A DNA stretch of 64,000 nucleotides. It comes from JAVVRP01 sp036654655. GTDB lineage: Bacteria; Bacillota; Clostridia; Christensenellales; UBA1242. Under the pieces are notes generated by a model, which was given only the letters and a program-made list of their open reading frames with translations, made no database searches and was not told where the DNA came from. Shown one piece after another: positions 16,319 through 25,176 of the stretch. The stretch covers positions 1 through 64,000 of the forward strand of contig JAVVRP010000002.1 in NCBI GenBank assembly GCA_036654655.1, read 5' to 3'. Positions within the stretch are counted from its first letter, which is position 1. Each line of letters opens with the position of its first letter. Both the position numbers and the translations under genes were made by a program.

Positions 16319-17146
16319 ATGAATATTTTATGTTTAAGTGCAAGTGGAGATGATTTTATTTTTGCAATTGAAATAAAAAACAAACATTTTTATTATTGCA
16401 AACAAACGCGTTCGGATATTGCGCTTGTGGAAATTGAAAAATATTTTAAAGAGATAAATTTTAATTTGCAAGATTTGGATGTCATTGCTGTTGACATTGG
16501 CCCCGGAAGTTTTACAGGCACAAGAGTTGTAACAGGTTTTGCAAAAGGATTAATGTTTGGAAATTCAAAACTTAAAGCGGTTGAAATTTTATTTAATAAG
16601 TTAAAAGAAATAACTCCTCAATACATTTTAAAAATTGCAAAACAAAAAATTAAAAATAATTGTTTTGTTAAAGCAGAAGAATTATCTCCAAAATATGCAA
16701 TGCATTGTCAGGCAGAAAAAAACAGATTAATGCAAGTTGAAATTAAAAAGGCGTGTGTAAATGATTTGGATGAGTGTGTTTTAATTTGTAATGAAACAAA
16801 TTTAAATTGGAATAAAACACAGTTAGAGCAAGAACTAAAAAATGTTTTTTATGTTGCATTAATTAATCAAAAAGTTATTGGTTTTGTAATTGGAAACAAC
16901 ACAATAGATGAAAGTGAACTTTGTTTAATTGCCGTTAAAACTTCGGAACAAGGAATTGGGATTGGAGAAATGTTGTTAAATTATTTTATTTCACAAGCAA
17001 ATCCAAAAATATTTTTAGAAGTAAATGAAAACAACTATCCAGCAAAAAATCTTTACAATAAAATTGGCTTCAAGCAAATTTCAGTTAGAAATAAATATTA
17101 TTCAGATGGTTCAAACGCTGTTGTAATGTTAAAGGAAAAAAAGTGA
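16319..17146 (+). CDS. tsaB: TsaB-RimI fusion: t6A factor plus ribosomal protein/TsaD-type N-acetyltransferase
   Basis: 275 residues. Residues 1 to about 137 match TsaB: an ASKH-type start, GPGSFTGTR at 61-69, and a closing EELSPKYAMHCQAEK segment. TsaB is normally over 200 residues, so the middle is shortened by roughly 80. Residues about 140-275 match RimI (GNAT): acetyl-CoA binding loop EQGIGIGEML and the C-terminal ARNLYxKxGF-like stretch PAKNLYNKIGFKQISV, then RNKYYSDGSNAVVML. tsaB and rimI are neighbours in many Firmicutes, so a fusion is plausible. SD AAAGGTGG. nth begins inside its stop (GTGA overlap). Confidence 0.88.
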   Translation: MNILCLSASGDDFIFAIEIKNKHFYYCKQTRSDIALVEIEKYFKEINFNLQDLDVIAVDIGPGSFTGTRVVTGFAKGLMFGNSKLKAVEILFNKLKEITPQYILKIAKQKIKNNCFVKAEELSPKYAMHCQAEKNRLMQVEIKKACVNDLDECVLICNETNLNWNKTQLEQELKNVFYVALINQKVIGFVIGNNTIDESELCLIAVKTSEQGIGIGEMLLNYFISQANPKIFLEVNENNYPAKNLYNKIGFKQISVRNKYYSDGSNAVVMLKEKK

Positions 17147-17763
17147 AATCAAATTCAGACATTGTGCTAGATTGTATGAAAAAATTATTTCCAAACCCTA
17201 AATGTGAACTCGTTTTTGAAAACAACTTGCAACTCGTTGTGGCTGTTTTACTTTCTGCACAATGCACGGACAAACGTGTTAACATTGTAACCAAAGAATT
17301 ATTTTTAAAATGCAAAACCCCAAAAGACTATTTAATGTTAGGTCAAAATAATTTAGAAAATATTATAAAATCTTGTGGACTTTATCACACAAAAGCAAAA
17401 CATATTTTGGAAATGATGCAAAAAATAGAAAAACAAGGTTTTCCGCAAACGTTGTTGGGGCTAGAACAATTAAGTGGTGTTGGAAGAAAAACAGCAAGTT
17501 GTGTAATGAGCATTGGTTTTGGAAAAAATGCAATTGCAGTTGACACTCACGTTTTTAGAATTGCAAACAGAATTGGAATAACGGAAGCAAAAACGCCATT
17601 GCAAAGTGAAAGCCAATTAAAACAAATTTATAAGCAGAATGATTGGAATAAAATAAATTTAACATTTGTTTTATTTGGCAGGCAAATTTGCACTGCAAGA
17701 AATCCAAAATGCAAAGAGTGCCAGTTAAACAAAATTTGTAAATTTTACAAAAATATGATATAA
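17143..17763 (+). CDS. nth: Endonuclease III (DNA glycosylase/AP lyase)
   Basis: Base-excision repair enzyme for oxidised pyrimidines. The helix-hairpin-helix LSGVGRKTASCV contains the catalytic lysine K116, and the catalytic aspartate D134 lies in AVDTHV. The C-terminal C-x6-C-x2-C-x5-C iron-sulfur ligand set is complete (CTARNPKCKECQLNKIC). 206 residues, normal. The GTG start overlaps the previous TGA (GTGA), giving translational coupling. Confidence 0.96.
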   Translation: MKSNSDIVLDCMKKLFPNPKCELVFENNLQLVVAVLLSAQCTDKRVNIVTKELFLKCKTPKDYLMLGQNNLENIIKSCGLYHTKAKHILEMMQKIEKQGFPQTLLGLEQLSGVGRKTASCVMSIGFGKNAIAVDTHVFRIANRIGITEAKTPLQSESQLKQIYKQNDWNKINLTFVLFGRQICTARNPKCKECQLNKICKFYKNMI

Positions 17764-17764
17764 T
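17736..17764 (+). promoter_or_regulatory. obg promoter inside the nth 3' end
   Basis: TTGTAA (17736-17741), 17-nt spacer, TATAAT (17759-17764) with an extended TGA directly upstream. It overlaps the nth stop codon, so obg can be expressed separately. Confidence 0.75.
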
Positions 17765-17797
17765 AACAGCAGTTAAAAACCGAAAGTAGGAGGGCAT

Positions 17798-19066
17798 ATG
17801 TTTTTAGATAAGGTTAAAATAAAAATTAAAGCAGGTAATGGTGGTGGCGGTTCTATGTCCTTTTTTCGTTCAAAACTTACAATGTATGGTGGACCAGATG
17901 GAGGGGATGGTGGCAAGGGCGGAGATATTATTTTTGTTGCAAAAAACAATTTAAACACGTTGTACAACTTTTCTTTTAAAAAAAATTTTGTTGCGCCATC
18001 TGGTGAAAATGGTAGCAAAAAAAACATGAAAGGTGCGGACGGAAAGCCTGTTATAATTGACGTTCCAGTTGGCACAGTTATTTTAGATGCCGAAAGCAAA
18101 AAAGTTGTTTGTGATTTAAATGAAGAGGAGCAAACTTTTGTTGCACTTAAAGGCGGAATGGGCGGAAGTGGCAATGCTAGATTTGCTTCAAGCACACACA
18201 GAACTCCAATGTTTGCAAAAACAGGAGAAGAAGTTGAAACAAAAGAGGTAATTTTAGAATTAAAAACAGTTGCCGACGTAGGGCTTGTTGGCATGCCTAA
18301 CGTTGGCAAGTCCACTTTACTTTCGGTAATTTCAAACGCAAAGCCAAAAATAGATTCCTATGCGTTTACAACACTTGTCCCAAATCTTGGAGTAAGTGAA
18401 TATGCTGGAAACAGTTTTGTTGTTGCAGATATTCCGGGGCTTGTTGAAGGTGCAAGCGAAGGTGTTGGGTTGGGTACAGATTTTTTAAAGCACATTGAAA
18501 GAGTAAGGTTGATTATTCATATTGTTGATGTTAGTGAAAGTGAAGATAGAAAAATTGAGCAAGACTATAAAATAATAAACAAGGAACTTGCAAAGTTTAG
18601 CAAGCAACTTGCAAAACTTCCACAAATTCTTGTGCTTTCTAAATGTGATTTAATTAACAGTGAAACACTTAAACAGCGCAAGGCAAATATAAAAGCAGTT
18701 ACAAAAGGTAAAATTGTTGAAATAAGCAGTGCAACACAAATGGGCATTGACAATCTTAAAAAGGCAATTTGGAGCACTCTTGAAAAAATTCCCAAAAAGT
18801 CTGCCATTCCAACGGAAATCACTGATTTTGACAAGAGGGACAAATCTTCAATCAAAGTTGAACGTTTGCAAAGTGGTGCTTTTGAAGTTTCGGGAGGTTT
18901 TATTAACAATCTTTCAAGAGGAATTGTGCTTTCAGAGCACGCGTCTTTTGCATATTTTCAGGCAAAGTTAGAAAAATACGGTGTTATGAAAAGGTTAAAA
19001 GAAATTGGGCTAAAAAACGGAGACATTATAAAAATTAAAGATGCAGAATTTGAATATTTTGAATAA
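17798..19066 (+). CDS. obg: GTPase Obg/CgtA
   Basis: Ribosome-associated GTPase linked to 50S assembly, the stringent response and, in Bacillus, sporulation onset. The glycine-rich Obg fold spans about 1-158 (GNGGGGSMSFFR, GGPDGGDGGKGGD). The G domain from about 160 has G1 GMPNVGKST at 165, G2 in the SYAFTT region and G3 ADIPGLVEGASEG. The C-terminal OCT domain (about 345-422) is present. Length 422 is typical. SD TAGGAGG. Confidence 0.97.
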   Translation: MFLDKVKIKIKAGNGGGGSMSFFRSKLTMYGGPDGGDGGKGGDIIFVAKNNLNTLYNFSFKKNFVAPSGENGSKKNMKGADGKPVIIDVPVGTVILDAESKKVVCDLNEEEQTFVALKGGMGGSGNARFASSTHRTPMFAKTGEEVETKEVILELKTVADVGLVGMPNVGKSTLLSVISNAKPKIDSYAFTTLVPNLGVSEYAGNSFVVADIPGLVEGASEGVGLGTDFLKHIERVRLIIHIVDVSESEDRKIEQDYKIINKELAKFSKQLAKLPQILVLSKCDLINSETLKQRKANIKAVTKGKIVEISSATQMGIDNLKKAIWSTLEKIPKKSAIPTEITDFDKRDKSSIKVERLQSGAFEVSGGFINNLSRGIVLSEHASFAYFQAKLEKYGVMKRLKEIGLKNGDIIKIKDAEFEYFE

Positions 19067-19138
19067 ACAAACAATAATTATTAAAAAAAAACAGAATTTA
19101 AAAAATAAACAAATCAAATTGTAATAATTAAAAAATTT

Positions 19139-19165
19139 TCCCCATAGCATATGGTATTGGGGGGA
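19139..19165 (+). promoter_or_regulatory. Possible hairpin covering the SPOCS gene ribosome binding site
   Basis: TCCCCA (19139-19144) can pair with the SD run TGGGGGGA (19158-19165). The 13-nt loop itself overlaps a small alternative hairpin, CCATA/TATGG. Could lower translation or be chance. Confidence 0.3.
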
Positions 19166-19171
19166 TTGTTC

Positions 19172-20671
19172 ATGGCCTATGAAAAAATTTTTACACTAGG
19201 GAAAAAAAAGTATTCAGGAGAGGTTAACGTTGAATGTTCACTTGGTCTTGAATCCGACGAAGAAATATTAAAGGTGCTTTCCACAAACGCAAGGGCAACA
19301 ATAAGTTTGCCACAAACAACAGGTAACGAAGTTGTTTACAACGGAAACGTTAATGTGTGTTTAATTTTTGCAGGAAAAGATGCAAAAATTGGAAGCACGC
19401 AAAGCGTTTGCCCATTTATTTTTAAGCAACAAATTGATTCTGCGGAAAACAAAATTGTTTATGGAAAAGCAACGATAAGTGAAACAAAGGTTGAAAGTGT
19501 AACGGCAACTGGTGTAAAAATTGTGTGTACAGTTTTGGTTGAAACATATGTTTTTAGTAATGGCGGAATTCAAGTTTATGTTCCAGAAGATGAAAGCATA
19601 ATTTCAAAACTTTGTGAAGTTTCAACATACAAGGTGGGGACTCAACAAACAAGCAATATGGTTGAAACGGTAGAACTTACTGCAAAATATCCAATTAAAA
19701 AAGTTTTATGTTCTCAAAACAACGTTGTAATCAAAAACTCAGTAGCGGATAACAACATTGCAACCATTAGTGGGGAAATTCAAACCAATGTTGTTTTTAT
19801 TCAAGACGATGAAACGCAAAAAATTTCAAATTTGTCAACAACAACTCCATTTAGGCAAGAAATTGAAGTTGCAAGTTTAAAAAAAGAAGATAAAATTGAA
19901 GCATATGCAAAAGTTATTGCAGAAAAAGAAGTTCAAACTATAAATGGAAATAAATTAAATATAGAAATACCTTTGGAATTATTTATATTGCCTTTTGAAA
20001 GCCAAGAATTCACTTCTGTTTGTGATTTATTTTCACTTGAAAATGAAATTAAAACAACAACAGAAAGTTTTGAGAACACAACTCCACTTGGAAGTGAATA
20101 TTTTGAACAAAAAATTGAGGCAAGTTTAACACTGCCCGAAAACGAGCCAAGAGTGGACAAGTTTTTAACAAGTTTGGGACAAAAAGTTAAAATTACATCG
20201 GCATATGTAAATGACGGCTCTTTAATTTTGGAAGGTGTTGCCGAAACAAATGTGGTTTATGTAAACGATGAAATGGATAGCATTCATTCTGTGCTTGTTG
20301 AAATACCTTTTGTTACGCAAGCGAGAACCGAAATGGATGATAATGCCATGGTTTTGTGCGAACCAACGCTAACAGATTTTGAAGTTATGGTAAAACGCGG
20401 ACGTGATGTGTTTGTGGATGCAAAAATAAAAGCAAATTGCAATTTTACAAAAAAAGAAGATGACAGTGTAATTTCAAAAGTAGAGTTAGGGGATGAACTT
20501 GCAACTCATGATGAGGCAATCCAAATTTATTTTGGAAAAGCGGGAGAGGCAATTTGGGATATTGCAAAGCATCTTAAAATTAGCCCACAAATTATTTTAG
20601 AGCAAAATCCATCACTTTCTGACCCACTTGAACAAGATACAAAAATTGTTATCTATTTTCAAAAAAAATAA
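19172..20671 (+). CDS. SPOCS (DUF3794) and LysM domain protein, spore-coat type
   Basis: 499 residues from the ATG at 19172, chosen because GGGGGGA lies 7 nt upstream; an in-frame start at 19151 lacks a site. Three DUF3794/SPOCS-type beta domains are suggested by repeated units (VLSTNARATISLPQTTGNEVV, the ISGEIQTNVVFIQDD block, and the LEGVAETNVVYVNDE block). The C-terminal 50 residues are a LysM module (YFGKAGEAIWDIAKHLKIS, then IILEQNPSL). The combination is typical of clostridial spore-coat or spore-cortex proteins such as SipL-like factors that bind SpoIVA. Precise role unknown. Confidence 0.85.
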   Translation: MAYEKIFTLGKKKYSGEVNVECSLGLESDEEILKVLSTNARATISLPQTTGNEVVYNGNVNVCLIFAGKDAKIGSTQSVCPFIFKQQIDSAENKIVYGKATISETKVESVTATGVKIVCTVLVETYVFSNGGIQVYVPEDESIISKLCEVSTYKVGTQQTSNMVETVELTAKYPIKKVLCSQNNVVIKNSVADNNIATISGEIQTNVVFIQDDETQKISNLSTTTPFRQEIEVASLKKEDKIEAYAKVIAEKEVQTINGNKLNIEIPLELFILPFESQEFTSVCDLFSLENEIKTTTESFENTTPLGSEYFEQKIEASLTLPENEPRVDKFLTSLGQKVKITSAYVNDGSLILEGVAETNVVYVNDEMDSIHSVLVEIPFVTQARTEMDDNAMVLCEPTLTDFEVMVKRGRDVFVDAKIKANCNFTKKEDDSVISKVELGDELATHDEAIQIYFGKAGEAIWDIAKHLKISPQIILEQNPSLSDPLEQDTKIVIYFQKK

Positions 20672-20732
20672 AAAGTTAAACAAATCGACACAATTCCACC
20701 AAATATTTTGTTAAGCAATTAGCAAACGTGTC

Positions 20733-20770
20733 AAAAATTTCTTTGGAGTTTCCAAGGAAATTTTTATTTT
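20733..20770 (+). terminator. Terminator after the SPOCS gene / spoIIR leader hairpin
   Basis: AAAAATTTCTTTGGA pairs with TCCAAGGAAATTTTT (one G-T pair) around GTT, followed by T residues. It ends only about 20 nt before the spoIIR start. Confidence 0.75.
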
Positions 20771-20790
20771 TTAAAAAAAAAGAGGTAAAC

Positions 20791-21303
20791 ATGAAAAGAA
20801 TAATTATTGCACTTTGTTTAATTGTTTGTGCCATTGGCCTTTTTGCTTTGTTGCCCAAAACGGAAAAACAAGAATATTTAAGAATCCATATTCGTGCAAA
20901 TTCAAATTTAAAAATTGACCAAGATATTAAGTATAAAATTAAAGATGCAGTAGTGAGTTGTCTTACTCCAATAGTTTCTAATTGTGAATCATTGGAGCAG
21001 AGCAAAGCAGAAATTAAACAAAACTTAAATTTAATACAAGCAGTTGTAAACAGCGAGTTAAAAAAACATGGTTTTAAATATTTTTCAAAAGCAAAATTAA
21101 ATAATGAACAATTTCCAACAAGAAATTATGGAGATTTAACACTGGAACAAGGCTTTTATGATGCCTTAATTGTGGAATTGGGGGATGCAAAGGGCGATAA
21201 TTGGTGGTGTGTTGTGTATCCTCCGCTTTGCTTTTTGGAGCAAACAAATATTGTTTATAAAAGCAGAATTGTGGAAATAATTAAAAAAGTAATGGGGGAA
21301 TAA
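20791..21303 (+). CDS. spoIIR: Stage II sporulation protein R
   Basis: SpoIIR is the forespore-secreted signal that triggers SpoIIGA to activate sigma E in the mother cell. 170 residues: an N-terminal membrane/signal segment (IIIALCLIVCAIGLFALL), then LRIHIRANSNLKIDQDIKYK, FPTRNYG, and the highly characteristic DNWWCVVYPPLCFL. The ATG at 20791 follows AAGAGG and begins the signal segment; the longer frame from 20728 runs back through the terminator. Adjacent sleB overlaps at the stop (TAAATG). In Bacillus it is under sigma F; no clear sigma F promoter was seen. Confidence 0.93.
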   Translation: MKRIIIALCLIVCAIGLFALLPKTEKQEYLRIHIRANSNLKIDQDIKYKIKDAVVSCLTPIVSNCESLEQSKAEIKQNLNLIQAVVNSELKKHGFKYFSKAKLNNEQFPTRNYGDLTLEQGFYDALIVELGDAKGDNWWCVVYPPLCFLEQTNIVYKSRIVEIIKKVMGE

Positions 21304-21774
21304 ATGCAAAAAAAAGTTATATTTTCATTAATTTGTTTAGTTGTTGCTTTGTCTTCGTCCATATTAGGGCTTGTTAATATGGCAAATACAAAAGTAAGTT
21401 CGGTTTATGCTCAAACTCAGGGACAATCAGATTTATATATTCTTGCAAAATGTGTGCATGCAGAGGCAAGAGGTGAGCCATATGTTGGGCAGGTGGCGGT
21501 TGCAGCGGTTATCTTAAACAGAGTTAGTGACCCCGCTTTTCCAAACACCATTGCAGGCGTTATTTATCAGCCGTGGGCATTTACTGCTGTTCATGATGGA
21601 CAAATAGACTTAGAACCAAATCAATCTGCATATAATGCAGCACAAGATGCTTTAAACGGATGGGATCCAACTTATGGGTGCTTGTATTATTACAATCCTG
21701 CAACAGCAACAAGCCAATGGATTTTTTCAAGAAAAACAGTGATAACAATAGGTAAGCATGTTTTTGCAATTTAA
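21304..21774 (+). CDS. sleB: Spore cortex-lytic enzyme SleB-type hydrolase
   Basis: 156 residues: signal peptide (about 1-36, ending SSVYAQ) and a Hydrolase_2/CwlJ-SleB catalytic domain with E54 in VHAEARGEPY as likely catalytic glutamate, GQVAVAAVILNRV, and LYYYNPATATSQWIF. SleB is a lytic transglycosylase that degrades cortex during germination. The N-terminal peptidoglycan-binding domain of Bacillus SleB is missing. Placement directly upstream of ypeB is the conserved arrangement; YpeB stabilises SleB in spores. Confidence 0.92.
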   Translation: MQKKVIFSLICLVVALSSSILGLVNMANTKVSSVYAQTQGQSDLYILAKCVHAEARGEPYVGQVAVAAVILNRVSDPAFPNTIAGVIYQPWAFTAVHDGQIDLEPNQSAYNAAQDALNGWDPTYGCLYYYNPATATSQWIFSRKTVITIGKHVFAI

Positions 21775-21797
21775 ATTTAAAAAATTTTGGAGGGGCA

Positions 21798-23273
21798 ATG
21801 AGTAGAATTAAAAAAAAGAAAAACAAAACAAGCAAAAAACAATCGCCAATTTTAGAAAAACATGATAATGCAAATTCTCAAACGCTTCCAGTTAATCAAA
21901 AAGCAGTTGAAAATTTAAATAATAATAAACTTCAATTAACAAAACCAAAAAGACAGATTGGCGGATTGATTGCAATGATATGCATAATTTCAATTACTCT
22001 TTTAGGCATTGGAGTGTGGCTTGCGATTAGCATAAATAACTCTAATCAACTTGCTTTAAGTTTGGAAAATTCGTATCAAAAAAGTTTTTATGATTTAGTT
22101 GATAATGTTGATAACATGGAAGCAAAATTAAGTAAAATTGTTGTTAGTAAAGATAAAAATCACACTAAAAAATTACTTTTTGAAGTTTCAAAAAATGCAT
22201 CAAGAGCATCCGAAAGTATTAGCATTTTGCCACTTTCAATTGGAGGTGTTGAAAAAGCAACAAGTTTTATTAATCAAATTGATGGTTATTGCACATCCCT
22301 TACACAAAAATTAGAAAATAATCAAAAACTTTCTTTAACAGAAGAAAAAATTCTTAAAGAATTATTAAACAGCATAACAAAAATAGGAAACGAACTTGAC
22401 AAAATTTCTCGCCAACTTAAAGGCGGAACAACAATACTTTCATCCAGCCTTTCAATGAATGGAGATTTTAACAAGTTAACACTTTCAATTTCTGGTACTC
22501 AAAGTTCAATTGACTATCCAACAATGATATATGACGGCCCATTTTCCGAAAGTTCAACAAATCCAGTTATCAAAGGGTTAAGTGGTGATGAAGTAAATAA
22601 AGACCAAGCAGAAACTCTTTTAAAAAAACATTTTCCAGCAATAAAAGATGAAAGCATTAAATATCAAGGTGAAAGCAAAGGCAAATTTATTACACATGAC
22701 TTTAATTTCATTACCGTAAACAACAATTCGTTGTTTGCACAAGTAACAAAAATTGGGGGCAAATTGCTTACAGTTAGTGGCTATTCACCAAAAATTTCAA
22801 CAAAAGTAAGTGTTGAAAGTTGCATTTCAAACGCAATAGCATTTTGCAAAAATGCTGGATTTTTAAACGTTGAATGTGTGTGGAACGATTCCATTAATGG
22901 CCAAGCAATTTTAAATATTGCACCAAAAAAAGATAATATTATATTGTATCCTGATTTAATAAAAATTAAAGTAGAACAAAATTCGGGAGAAATAATTGGG
23001 TTTGAAGCAACTTCATATTACACAAACCATAAACAAAGAACGCTGGCAGAAGTTGAAATTTCACGTGCAACTGCCGAAAAAAAGGTGGTGCTAGATGTAG
23101 AAACATATCGTTTGGTGCTTGCACCATTAGATTATAACAGAGAAGTTCTTTGCCATGAATTTAAGTGCAAAAATGATACAAACGTGTATTACATTTTTAT
23201 TAATGCAGTAACAGGGGTTGAAGAAAATATATTGATGGTTGTTGAAGGAAGTGATGGAAATTTACTTGTGTAA
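21798..23273 (+). CDS. ypeB: Germination protein YpeB
   Basis: 491 residues. A long Lys/Asn-rich N-terminus is followed by a membrane segment at about 58-77 (IAMICIISITLLGIGVWLAI), an alpha-helical region, and C-terminal PepSY-like repeats (for example YPDLIKIKVEQNSGEIIGFE and YYIFINAVTGVEENILMVVE) that define YpeB. The N-terminal extension before the membrane helix (about 55 residues) is longer than in Bacillus. SD TTGGAGGGG. It is required for SleB localisation and stability in other species. Confidence 0.92.
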   Translation: MSRIKKKKNKTSKKQSPILEKHDNANSQTLPVNQKAVENLNNNKLQLTKPKRQIGGLIAMICIISITLLGIGVWLAISINNSNQLALSLENSYQKSFYDLVDNVDNMEAKLSKIVVSKDKNHTKKLLFEVSKNASRASESISILPLSIGGVEKATSFINQIDGYCTSLTQKLENNQKLSLTEEKILKELLNSITKIGNELDKISRQLKGGTTILSSSLSMNGDFNKLTLSISGTQSSIDYPTMIYDGPFSESSTNPVIKGLSGDEVNKDQAETLLKKHFPAIKDESIKYQGESKGKFITHDFNFITVNNNSLFAQVTKIGGKLLTVSGYSPKISTKVSVESCISNAIAFCKNAGFLNVECVWNDSINGQAILNIAPKKDNIILYPDLIKIKVEQNSGEIIGFEATSYYTNHKQRTLAEVEISRATAEKKVVLDVETYRLVLAPLDYNREVLCHEFKCKNDTNVYYIFINAVTGVEENILMVVEGSDGNLLV

Positions 23274-23313
23274 CAAAAAATATAATATATTTCAAAAACT
23301 TGTTAAAATTCAT

Positions 23314-23342
23314 TTGTGTTTTTAAAATATTATTGGTATAAT
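23314..23342 (+). promoter_or_regulatory. Promoter of TasA-like gene 4
   Basis: TTGTGT (23314-23319), 17-nt spacer, TATAAT (23337-23342). Confidence 0.65.
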
Positions 23343-23400
23343 AAAGTTCAGTTAGGAAAATATAATACACATTAAGATAAATGTTTGATAAGGAGAAATA

Positions 23401-23955
23401 ATGAAAGGACAAAAAATTTTAATAGTTTGTATGACTCTTGTTGTTGCAATAGCGGCAATGGCGTTCACAGTTTTATCAACAGTTGCAATGCAAAGTAGCG
23501 TTAGTTCCAAAGTTTCTTTTGATATGGCAGGAATGCAAGTTACAGTTAATGCAAACGTAGTAGGCGCAAAAAACACATCAAATGGGGCATTAACACTGTC
23601 ACAAAACATTTGCACCTATAACCCTGACATTGTTTCAACAACCTCAAATTGGACAGTCCCTGCGTTTTGCTTTGATAGCCAAGTAAACACACCAGTTGTG
23701 TTTACAGTAAATGCATTAAACTACAATGTAGGAAAAGCAATTAGGGTAACCATAACCGATAATAACGGACTAAACTCAATTTGCAACGCACCTGTATTTG
23801 TTGTTGGCAACGGCACAGCGGCAACTCAGTCGGGTAACACTGTAACAGTTGGCGGAACAGCAACAGCAACGGCAACATACACTCTTAAAACAAGAAATGT
23901 TGTAAATCAAACCAATATTGGATTAACTTTAACAGTAAGTATTGTTTTTGCTTAA
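23401..23955 (+). CDS. TasA/camelysin-like secreted protein 4
   Basis: 184 residues. Signal peptide MKGQKILIVCMTLVVAIA, then AMAFTVLSTVAMQSSVSSKV. The beta-rich mature domain contains SSKVSFDMAGMQVTVNANVV, matching the first strand in the other TasA-like proteins, and ends with a threonine-rich TATATYTLKTRNVVNQTNIG stretch close to the stub at the window start. SD AAGGAGAA. Own promoter and terminator. It lacks the YGVxAAT junction of the three clustered paralogues, so its cleavage may differ. Predicted exported fibre-like or matrix protein; the role is inferred. Confidence 0.65.
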   Translation: MKGQKILIVCMTLVVAIAAMAFTVLSTVAMQSSVSSKVSFDMAGMQVTVNANVVGAKNTSNGALTLSQNICTYNPDIVSTTSNWTVPAFCFDSQVNTPVVFTVNALNYNVGKAIRVTITDNNGLNSICNAPVFVVGNGTAATQSGNTVTVGGTATATATYTLKTRNVVNQTNIGLTLTVSIVFA

Positions 23956-23980
23956 TAAATTAATGTTTAAAAAATAAAAT

Positions 23981-24016
23981 AAAAGTTATCATAAGTTAAA
24001 ACATGATAACTTTTTT
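23981..24016 (+). terminator. Terminator after TasA-like gene 4
   Basis: AAAAGTTATCAT (23981-23992) pairs with ATGATAACTTTT (24003-24014), then T residues. Confidence 0.85.
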
Positions 24017-24070
24017 GTTAAAATTTATAAAATTAATGCGTTTCTATTTTCTATATTAATAATTATATGT

Positions 24071-24076
24071 TATAAT
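24071..24076 (+). promoter_or_regulatory. -10 box for the YitT-like gene
   Basis: TATAAT at 24071-24076; the -35 position (TTTCTA, 24048-24053) is weak. Confidence 0.45.
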
Positions 24077-24097
24077 AACTAAAATCAGGAGCAAAAA

Positions 24098-25135
24098 ATG
24101 GAATTTTTTAAGAGCAAGGAATTTAAAACCGCAATAGATGTGTTATTGGTAATTTTTGGTTGTTTTTTAATGGGCACAGGATTTTGTGTATTTTTGGAGC
24201 CCATGGAAATTTCGCCAAGTGGCTTTACTGGCCTTGCGGCAATTTTATCTTATCTTCTGGCTGGTGCGGGTATAATAATTCCTGTATCAGTAATTTATAT
24301 TTTATCAAACATAATTTTATTTATATTTTCTTACAAGGTATTAGGCAAAAGATTTGCAATTTTTTCAATTTTAGGAGTTATTGCATACACGCTTGCTATT
24401 CAGTTTTGCAAATTTAATATTGATGTAGGAAAAGACCCTCTTTTATCTTCCATATTTGGCGGAATTTTTATTGGAATTGGGTTGGGCATGGTTATAAAAG
24501 GAAAGGGAAGCACAGGCGGAACAGAAATGCTTGCACTTTTAATTCATAAAAACCAACCAAACATTAAAGTTGGTTCAATATACATGTTCGTTAATGCTAT
24601 TGTAATTGGCTTAAATTTAATTTTTTACACGCCGGTTATTGCACTTTACTCATGTGTTACAATAATTATAAGTGGAAAAATTGCAGATACAGTTGTTGTA
24701 GGGCTAGAAAGTGTGCGAGCATTTAACATTGTTACAATGAAGCCAAATGAAATGGCAAAAGAAATTACAAAAGAACTTAAATGTGGGTGCACGTGGGTTG
24801 ACAGTAAAGGAATGTATTCAGGCAACAATTATGATATGCTTATTTGTGTTGTTAACAGGCAACAAATTTTGCCTTTAAAAGAAATTATATCAAAAATAGA
24901 CAAAACAGCATTTGTTTATTCAACTTCTGTAAGTGAAGCAATGGGCGGAAATTTTGCTCAAATTAAACAAAGAAAAACAAAAAATAATCCAACAGGAAAA
25001 AGTATTCAAAACGTTGTTGTAACAAAGCCTGCAACAGTGATAGAAAAAATAGAAAATGACATTGAATCAGAAAAAAACGAAAAAATTTTGCAACAGCAAG
25101 AAAACAAAAAAACAAATAAAATTGATATTGAATAA
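24098..25135 (+). CDS. YitT-family membrane protein (DUF161 plus DUF2179)
   Basis: 345 residues. Five to six membrane helices from about 14 to 200, with the family motifs GFTGLAAIL and KGKGSTGGTEMLALL, then a soluble DUF2179 ferredoxin-like domain (about 215-295; MLICVVNRQQILPLKEII). The last 50 residues are a charged tail. YitT proteins are common in Firmicutes, with no established function; substrate transport has been suggested. SD CAGGAG. leuS follows 41 nt later under its own promoter. Confidence 0.9.
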   Translation: MEFFKSKEFKTAIDVLLVIFGCFLMGTGFCVFLEPMEISPSGFTGLAAILSYLLAGAGIIIPVSVIYILSNIILFIFSYKVLGKRFAIFSILGVIAYTLAIQFCKFNIDVGKDPLLSSIFGGIFIGIGLGMVIKGKGSTGGTEMLALLIHKNQPNIKVGSIYMFVNAIVIGLNLIFYTPVIALYSCVTIIISGKIADTVVVGLESVRAFNIVTMKPNEMAKEITKELKCGCTWVDSKGMYSGNNYDMLICVVNRQQILPLKEIISKIDKTAFVYSTSVSEAMGGNFAQIKQRKTKNNPTGKSIQNVVVTKPATVIEKIENDIESEKNEKILQQQENKKTNKIDIE

Positions 25136-25156
25136 CATAAAAAAATATAGTACAAT
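25128..25156 (+). promoter_or_regulatory. leuS promoter
   Basis: TTGAAT (25128-25133), 17-nt spacer, TACAAT (25151-25156). Confidence 0.65.
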
Positions 25157-25176
25157 TTTAAATAGAAGGATAAACC

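Noticed and set aside
17773..18315. 180-residue antisense ORF in obg
   Set aside because: Complement of the glycine-rich Obg fold; obg itself is secure.
19148..19156. Sigma E/K-type -10 (CATATGGTA) before the SPOCS gene
   Set aside because: It lies directly against the ribosome binding site, leaving no room for a transcript start and leader.
20690..20732. Sigma F promoter for spoIIR
   Set aside because: Only a partial match (AGCAAACGTG) without a convincing -35, and the terminator hairpin follows it.
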